DNA of 18,350 nucleotides from Ruminococcaceae bacterium UBA1320. GTDB taxonomy: Bacteria; Bacillota; Clostridia; Oscillospirales; Ethanoligenentaceae. The translations under genes were made by a program, and so were the position numbers. The notes under the pieces are model-generated. The model saw only the letters and a list, made by a program, of their open reading frames with translations. It was not told where the DNA came from and ran no database searches. This document shows, piece after piece, positions 14,532 through 18,350 of the stretch. The stretch lies in assembly GCA_002306975.1 (NCBI GenBank), contig DBTI01000229.1, positions 1-18,350 on the forward strand. The letters are read 5' to 3'. Position 1 is the stretch's first letter. Every line of letters starts with the position of its first letter.

Positions 14532-15008
14532 TTAGTCCCTTTGGGTCACTCCGTTATCTTTGGATATCTGAGAATCCTGAGGGTTCCAATAATCCCGAAT
14601 GAGCTTAATATGTCCATTCTTAGTGCGGCACACATCAATATAGCGCCTTTCATAAGCGTCGCCAGTTGCTAGCACGATTCCGTGCCCTGTCATTTCTATT
14701 ACAACGCAGTCAGGATCAATCATGCGATGAATCTCGACATCTGTAAGACCTGTGACTGTGGCAATACCCAGAATTGCCTGGTTGTACTTAATGATATTGT
14801 TTTTTCCCTCGACCCGCCGTGGTCGACCAAGCGGGGCAAATGGAAACTCCATAACGGCGTCGCCAGCCATTAGATCAATCAAAGTCTTTTGATTTCCGGT
14901 TTGGAACGCTTTGAGCACTTGTTCGAAGACTTCGGCGGCTCCCATGGAATCATGTCGCGCAGACAGAGTCTGGCTGGCCTTTGATTGAGAATTTTGCAAA
15001 TCGGACAT
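14532..15008 (-). CDS. NTF2/SnoaL-like protein
   Basis: The 158-residue protein has the nuclear transport factor 2 (SnoaL-like) cone fold: an N-terminal helix AEVFEQVLKAFQTGNQKTLIDLMAGDAVMEFPFAP, the conserved turn LGRPRRVEGKNNIIKY, and strands ending YIDVCRTKNGHIKLIRDYWNP. Family members are small isomerases, dehydratases or ligand binders, so no reaction can be assigned. ATG 15008 lies 8 nt after AGGAGGG. It is transcribed divergently from the TetR gene, from a consensus promoter whose spacer is filled by a palindrome, so it is probably that regulator's target. Confidence 0.89.
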   Translation of the reverse strand: MSDLQNSQSKASQTLSARHDSMGAAEVFEQVLKAFQTGNQKTLIDLMAGDAVMEFPFAPLGRPRRVEGKNNIIKYNQAILGIATVTGLTDVEIHRMIDPDCVVIEMTGHGIVLATGDAYERRYIDVCRTKNGHIKLIRDYWNPQDSQISKDNGVTQRD

Positions 15009-15207
15009 GTATTTTTCCCTCCTGTGTAGTAATTATCGGATCATTCATCAATTGTTGCGGCTTCTGGGGTACTTGCCGGCGAGCTTCTAAAAGTAATTAA
15101 GGCAAAGGCACAATTAATAACCATTCAGCTTTGCCAGTTCCTGCCACGGAATATCAGGATGTGTGCATATTTACAGAAAACACCGCCTTAAGAATTAAGC
15201 CCCATAA

Positions 15208-15225
15208 ATGGAACTAGTGTTCCGT
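15208..15225. promoter_or_regulatory. Operator 1, probable TetR site
   Basis: ATGGAACTAGTGTTCCGT is an 18-bp near-palindrome (GGAAC-TAGT-GTTCC). It matches operator 2 in sequence and length and lies just downstream of the predicted minus-strand transcript start near 15229. Confidence 0.72.
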
Positions 15226-15235
15226 TTATAATTAT

Positions 15236-15264
15236 ATTATACGGAATCAACATTCCGTTGTCAA
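15236..15264 (-). promoter_or_regulatory. Consensus promoter of the SnoaL-like gene
   Basis: On the minus strand TTGACA (15259-15264) and TATAAT (15236-15241) are 17 bp apart, a perfect sigma-A promoter. The spacer coincides with operator 2, so a bound repressor would block polymerase. The leader to ATG 15008 is about 220 nt. Confidence 0.82.
15241..15258. promoter_or_regulatory. Operator 2, probable TetR site
   Basis: ACGGAATCAACATTCCGT is a palindrome with 7-bp arms around CAAC. Its centre is 33 bp from operator 1, about three helical turns, which would place two dimers on the same DNA face. Confidence 0.78.
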
Positions 15265-15286
15265 TATCCATTTTTTCAAGTAAAAT
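15258..15286 (+). promoter_or_regulatory. Promoter of the TetR gene
   Basis: TTGTCA (15258-15263) and TAAAAT (15281-15286) are 17 bp apart. Its -35 overlaps both the edge of operator 2 and the divergent -35, so the regulator is likely autoregulated and the two promoters compete. Confidence 0.6.
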
Positions 15287-15311
15287 AGAGAGGAAAGAGG
15301 TGGCTGCCTTA

Positions 15312-15971
15312 ATGCTAAATAAAGAACGCTCTTCGAGCAAAACATACAATACCGACGAAACAGCGAATGTACAACCAAATAATTCCGGCTTTTCCGATTC
15401 AGAAAAGCCTATGCGGGCGGATGCAAAGCAAAACAGAGCGCAGATCTTACAAGCCGCCCATAAGATTTTTGCCGAAAAGGGGCTGTCAGCTCCAATCAGC
15501 GAAATTGCCCATCAAGCCGGGATCGGCGTTGGCACGATATACCGCCATTTTCCGACCAAAGAAGTATTGTTTGATGCAGTCAATATCAGCTATAAACAAA
15601 AGCTTACAGAGGAAGCCAAAGTTCTTATCAATTATATCGATCCCGGCAAGGCGTTCTTTGACTTCTTTTCTCTCATCATGGAATATGGCTTTACGAACAG
15701 GGCCGTGAGGGACGCTTTCAGAATCGGTACTTTTCGTGTTCGGATGGCAACCTCCGGTGTGTTGCTGGAGTTCCAGTCAGCATGTGCTGATCTCCTCACC
15801 CGAGCGCAACAGGCAAAGGCAGTGCGGGAAGATATTGACGTAATGGATTTGTTCGCCCTTATGTCCGGTCTTCTCATGGTTGCAGATGAGCCCGATGATG
15901 TTTCCAATAAAAGCAGATTTAATCAATTGATGTCTGTTGTTTGCGACGGGCTTCGTTATAAAAATACATGA
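15312..15971 (+). CDS. TetR family transcriptional regulator
   Basis: The 219-residue DNA-binding repressor has a TetR helix-turn-helix at about 40-87: RAQILQAAHKIFAEKGLSAP, then ISEIAHQAGIGVGTIYRHF with the recognition helix near 72-80. The C-terminal ~130 residues form the helical ligand-binding and dimer domain. A 38-residue polar N-terminal extension rich in Ser and Asn precedes the HTH, longer than usual. The start is ATG 15312, 8 nt after AGAGGTGG; the longer frame from TTG 15258 begins inside the operator. It is divergent from the SnoaL-like gene and presumably controls it through the two operators. The effector is unknown. Confidence 0.93.
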   Translation: MLNKERSSSKTYNTDETANVQPNNSGFSDSEKPMRADAKQNRAQILQAAHKIFAEKGLSAPISEIAHQAGIGVGTIYRHFPTKEVLFDAVNISYKQKLTEEAKVLINYIDPGKAFFDFFSLIMEYGFTNRAVRDAFRIGTFRVRMATSGVLLEFQSACADLLTRAQQAKAVREDIDVMDLFALMSGLLMVADEPDDVSNKSRFNQLMSVVCDGLRYKNT

Positions 15972-15998
15972 CCAATCTGCGAACTGTCATCTAAATAA

Positions 15999-16193
15999 TT
16001 GCTTCCTTATGAACAGACAAAAGCTCATGTTTTCGATAAGTTTTATCAGTGTAATGCCCCTCATTCTAATATAGGAAACGGGCTCGGCCTTGCGCTTGTA
16101 AAACGAGTTTTTGAATTGTGCGACGGTACAGTTTATGTACAAAGTGAACCAGAAAAAGGCGGCAAATTGACTAGTTTACTTACGGTTTTATAA
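15999..16193 (+). pseudogene. Remnant of a sensor histidine kinase (C-terminal end)
   Basis: A 64-codon frame preceded directly by a stop codon encodes only the last part of a HATPase_c domain: HVFDKFYQCNAP (F-box-like), the ATP-lid GNGLGLALVKRVFEL (G2 box) and the closing GTVYVQSEPEKGGK. The N-box, G1 box, phosphoacceptor histidine and sensor are all missing. There is no ATG and no ribosome binding site at the frame start. It is a decayed fragment between tetR and marR. Confidence 0.8.
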
Positions 16194-16275
16194 AATGTTG
16201 TTTTTCACTGGGAAAAAAGTGAATTGAAATTATATTCTTATCCTGTTCGGATATTAACTTTGTTGATAAAAACTC

Positions 16276-16327
16276 TTGACAAAAGTAACTAACACTATTA
16301 TACTTATAACAGTGTTAGTTACTTTTG
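16276..16327 (+). promoter_or_regulatory. marR promoter inside a 17-bp perfect inverted repeat
   Basis: TTGACA (16276-16281) and TATACT (16299-16304), 17 bp apart, form a near-consensus promoter. Overlapping it, CAAAAGTAACTAACACT (16280-16296) and its exact reverse complement (16311-16327) form an inverted repeat around a 14-bp centre containing the -10. This is a strong candidate for the MarR operator and for autorepression. Confidence 0.85.
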
Positions 16328-16346
16328 CTCAAGGGAGGTTTAAAAG

Positions 16347-16781
16347 ATGGATTATAAAGAGCTGGCTTCGGAGTTTATGCAGAATATTCAAAAGATGCAT
16401 AAATTGAGACAGGCAAGTCCGCAAAAGCAGATTGATGAATCCATGCAGGGAGAACATTTTGTACTCCAATTCATTGCTGTTCATCAAGGTTATGTGCTGC
16501 CAAGTGAAATCAGTAATGAGATGGGTATTAGTTCTGCACGTATTGCAGCCACCCTGAACGGCCTGGAACGAAAAGGTCTGATTACACGCCAAATTGACAT
16601 AAGCGACCGCAGGAGAATTTTGGTTGACCTTACTCCTGAGGGAAAAACTTTGGTGGAAAAACATTATCAAGAGGCAATGGAAACGATCACGAAAATGCTC
16701 AGTAAATTGGGCGAGCATGACGCCCGGGAATATGTGCGCATCATCGGCAGACTTGCGGAAGTAGACCCCCCTGCAGAATAA
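16347..16781 (+). CDS. MarR family transcriptional regulator
   Basis: The 144-residue winged-helix regulator has an HTH at about 51-72 (YVLPSEISNEMGISSARIAATLNGLERKG) followed by the wing ITRQIDISDRRRILVDLTPEGK, the classic MarR signature. The dimer helices lie at both ends. ATG 16347 follows GGGAGG at 8 nt. It is first in a unit with the ABC exporter 100 bp downstream, an arrangement common in Bacillota where the regulator represses its own efflux pump. The inducing compound is not predictable from sequence. Confidence 0.95.
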   Translation: MDYKELASEFMQNIQKMHKLRQASPQKQIDESMQGEHFVLQFIAVHQGYVLPSEISNEMGISSARIAATLNGLERKGLITRQIDISDRRRILVDLTPEGKTLVEKHYQEAMETITKMLSKLGEHDAREYVRIIGRLAEVDPPAE

Positions 16782-16794
16782 AATGAAATAAACT

Positions 16795-16816
16795 GCGGTC
16801 ACAGAAAAGTGACCGC
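16795..16816 (+). terminator. Attenuator-type hairpin between marR and the ABC gene
   Basis: GCGGTCAC (16795-16802) and GTGACCGC (16809-16816) form a perfect 8-bp stem with a 6-nt loop, followed by CTTTAAATTT. The weak U-tract suggests partial termination or mRNA processing, letting the two genes be expressed at different levels. Confidence 0.55.
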
Positions 16817-16832
16817 CTTTAAATTTCATATT

Positions 16833-16845
16833 ACTAACGCTATTA
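16833..16845 (+). promoter_or_regulatory. Second MarR site (half-operator) before the ABC gene
   Basis: ACTAACGCTATTA repeats the left-arm region of the marR operator (ACTAACACTATTA at 16288-16300) with one mismatch out of 13. It lies 37 bp before the ABC start codon, near an AT-rich TATTATATAA. It may mark a second, MarR-controlled promoter for the exporter. Confidence 0.5.
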
Positions 16846-16881
16846 GAAATGAACCCTATTATATAAAGTGGAGGAAATTTT

Positions 16882-18350
16882 ATGATAAAAATACTTAAAC
16901 GCCTTAACTGGAAAGAATGGTTGCAGGTCGGCATCAGCCTGTTGTTCATTGTGGCACAGGTTTGGCTCAATTTGAAACTGCCGGATTATATGTCCGAAAT
17001 CACAAGGCTTACGCAGACGCCGGGAGGAAAAATGGCGGGCATATGGAAATCCGGTGGGTATATGCTGCTCTGTGCGCTTGGGAGTCTTGCATCATCGGTT
17101 ATCGTTGGTTTCTTTGCAGCACGTATCGCCGCGTCTTTCTCCCAAAGACTGCGCAGTCTGCTGTTTAACAAAGTGGATTCTTTTTCAATAACAGAAATCA
17201 GTCGCTTCTCTACCTCAAGTCTTATTACACGTTCAACCAACGATGTGACGCAGATCCAGATGCTGGTGATTATGGGCCTGCAAATGGTCGTCACGGCTCC
17301 CATTATGGCAGTATTGGCAATCACCAAGATAACGGGCAAAGGCATTGAATTTACGTTTGCAACCGGGGTCACTTTAATGGTACTTGTCATCATAATGGCT
17401 GTAATTATGGCTTTGGTCATGCCGAAATTCAAGAAAATGCAGACGCTTACCGACAGCCTGAATCGTGTTACGATGGAAAGCCTCACAGGTTTGCGGGTTG
17501 TTCGCGCGTATAACGCCGATCATTATCAGGAAAACAAGTTTGAAGCTGCCAACGAGGAACTGACATCAACGCAGCTTTATACCAGCCGCGGCATGGCGGT
17601 CATGATGCCAGTAATGACAATGATGTTGAGCGGCCTTTCACTTGCAATTTACTGGATCGGTGCTTATCTCATCAATACAGCGCAGGCCATGGATAAACTG
17701 ACCATCTTCTCCAACATGGTCGTCTTTTCTTCTTACGCCATGCAGGTGATTATGGCATTCATGATGTTGGTCATGATATTTGTATTACTGCCGCGCGCCT
17801 CTGTTTCAGCTAAGCGCATCAACGAGGTGCTGGATACCGATCCGGATATCATTGAAGGCAGAGCTGCTCAAGGCAAATTGGGAGCTGAAGGAGAGGTCAC
17901 ATTTAACCATGTCAGCTTCAAATACCCCGGTGCTGCCGATTATGTACTGCGCGATGTGAGTTTTTCGGTTGCAAAAGGCGAAACAGTGGCCTTCATCGGC
18001 TCGACGGGGAGCGGTAAAAGCACGCTGATCAATCTGGTTCCACGCTTTTTTGATGCAACCGAGGGCGAAGTGCTTGTTGACGGAATCAATGTCAAAGAAT
18101 ACACACAGGAATCGCTGCACAATAAAATCGGTTATGTTCCGCAAAAAGCCGTGTTGTTTATGGGTACCGTTACCAGCAACGTATCTTACGGCGACAACGG
18201 ACAGGCCGCCGCCACGGCAGAAGATGTGAAATGCGCCGTGCAGATCGCGCAGGGTATGGACTTTGTGGAGAAGATGGACGGCGCTTACGACGCGGAAATT
18301 TCGCAGGGCGGCACCAACGTGTCCGGCGGGCAGAAACAGCGCCTTTCCAT
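16882..18350 (+). CDS. ABC exporter (TMD-NBD), 3' end outside the window
   Basis: The open frame runs from ATG 16882, after GGAGG, to the right edge: 489 codons plus two bases. The N-terminal ~310 residues are an exporter-type transmembrane domain beginning MIKILKRLNWKEWLQVGISL, with helices near 14-35 and 59-81 and several Met-rich ones after 160. The nucleotide-binding domain follows: an A-loop-type aromatic (FKYPG), Walker A GSTGSGKST (373-381), Q-loop VPQKAVLF, and signature VSGGQ (481-484 with V480; the usual first residue is L). Walker B lies beyond the edge. It is a half-transporter of the multidrug/peptide type that in MarR-linked loci is often followed by a second half-transporter forming a heterodimer; that partner, if present, is outside the window. 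Confidence 0.95.
   Translation, partial: MIKILKRLNWKEWLQVGISLLFIVAQVWLNLKLPDYMSEITRLTQTPGGKMAGIWKSGGYMLLCALGSLASSVIVGFFAARIAASFSQRLRSLLFNKVDSFSITEISRFSTSSLITRSTNDVTQIQMLVIMGLQMVVTAPIMAVLAITKITGKGIEFTFATGVTLMVLVIIMAVIMALVMPKFKKMQTLTDSLNRVTMESLTGLRVVRAYNADHYQENKFEAANEELTSTQLYTSRGMAVMMPVMTMMLSGLSLAIYWIGAYLINTAQAMDKLTIFSNMVVFSSYAMQVIMAFMMLVMIFVLLPRASVSAKRINEVLDTDPDIIEGRAAQGKLGAEGEVTFNHVSFKYPGAADYVLRDVSFSVAKGETVAFIGSTGSGKSTLINLVPRFFDATEGEVLVDGINVKEYTQESLHNKIGYVPQKAVLFMGTVTSNVSYGDNGQAAATAEDVKCAVQIAQGMDFVEKMDGAYDAEISQGGTNVSGGQKQRLS

Noticed and set aside
16329..17486. Minus-strand frames of 213 and 166 codons opposite marR and the ABC gene
   Set aside because: The plus-strand frames carry clear MarR and ABC exporter signatures; the opposite frames show no recognisable domain.

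Overview
The window reads as a chromosomal segment from a plant-polysaccharide-degrading member of the Bacillota, class Clostridia. The evidence is a large non-cellulosomal GH9 cellulase built from CBM3 and X2 modules, a Gram-positive type RecQ, an LLH-family holin, strong AGGAGG-type ribosome binding sites, sigma-A type promoters and moderate-to-low GC. I would guess a mesophilic cellulolytic Oscillospiraceae-like organism, but the species cannot be fixed from sequence alone.

Left part (1-8500). At the edge is the 5' end of a secreted protein gene on the minus strand. Next come a membrane-bound GGDEF diguanylate cyclase (minus), recQ (plus, preceded by a long self-complementary leader of about 108 nt), a translationally coupled TSUP/TauE transporter plus DUF1634 pair (minus), and an orphan cheW with its own promoter and terminator (minus). 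A two-gene unit encoding a GT4 glycosyltransferase and a SAM-dependent methyltransferase (minus) follows.

Middle (8500-14500). A two-gene holin plus GH73 N-acetylglucosaminidase cassette (minus) stands without any other phage genes. It is followed by a Spx/ArsC-like protein (plus) and a region with a folded-RNA candidate just upstream of a signal-peptide-only small ORF. Then comes the 1099-residue cellulase GH9-CBM3c-X2-X2-X2-CBM3b (minus). Its three X2 modules are an in-frame 288-bp tandem repeat. Its upstream region carries a short leader ORF with a near-perfect Shine-Dalgarno sequence, a palindrome and a duplicated operator-like motif.

Right part (14500-18350). An NTF2/SnoaL-like gene (minus) and a TetR regulator (plus) diverge from a compact control region with two matching 18-bp palindromes, one filling exactly the spacer of a consensus promoter. 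A short remnant of a sensor histidine kinase follows. Next is a MarR regulator under a consensus promoter embedded in a 17-bp perfect inverted repeat. The last gene is an ABC exporter half-transporter (TMD-NBD) that runs off the right edge, giving the familiar MarR-ABC drug/peptide efflux arrangement.

The most unexplained signals are the recQ leader structure (1707-1814), the folded region plus tiny secreted peptide ORF (10383-10613), the stand-alone holin/GH73 pair, and the cellulase leader region. I did not find CRISPR arrays, tRNA or rRNA genes, or insertion sequences.
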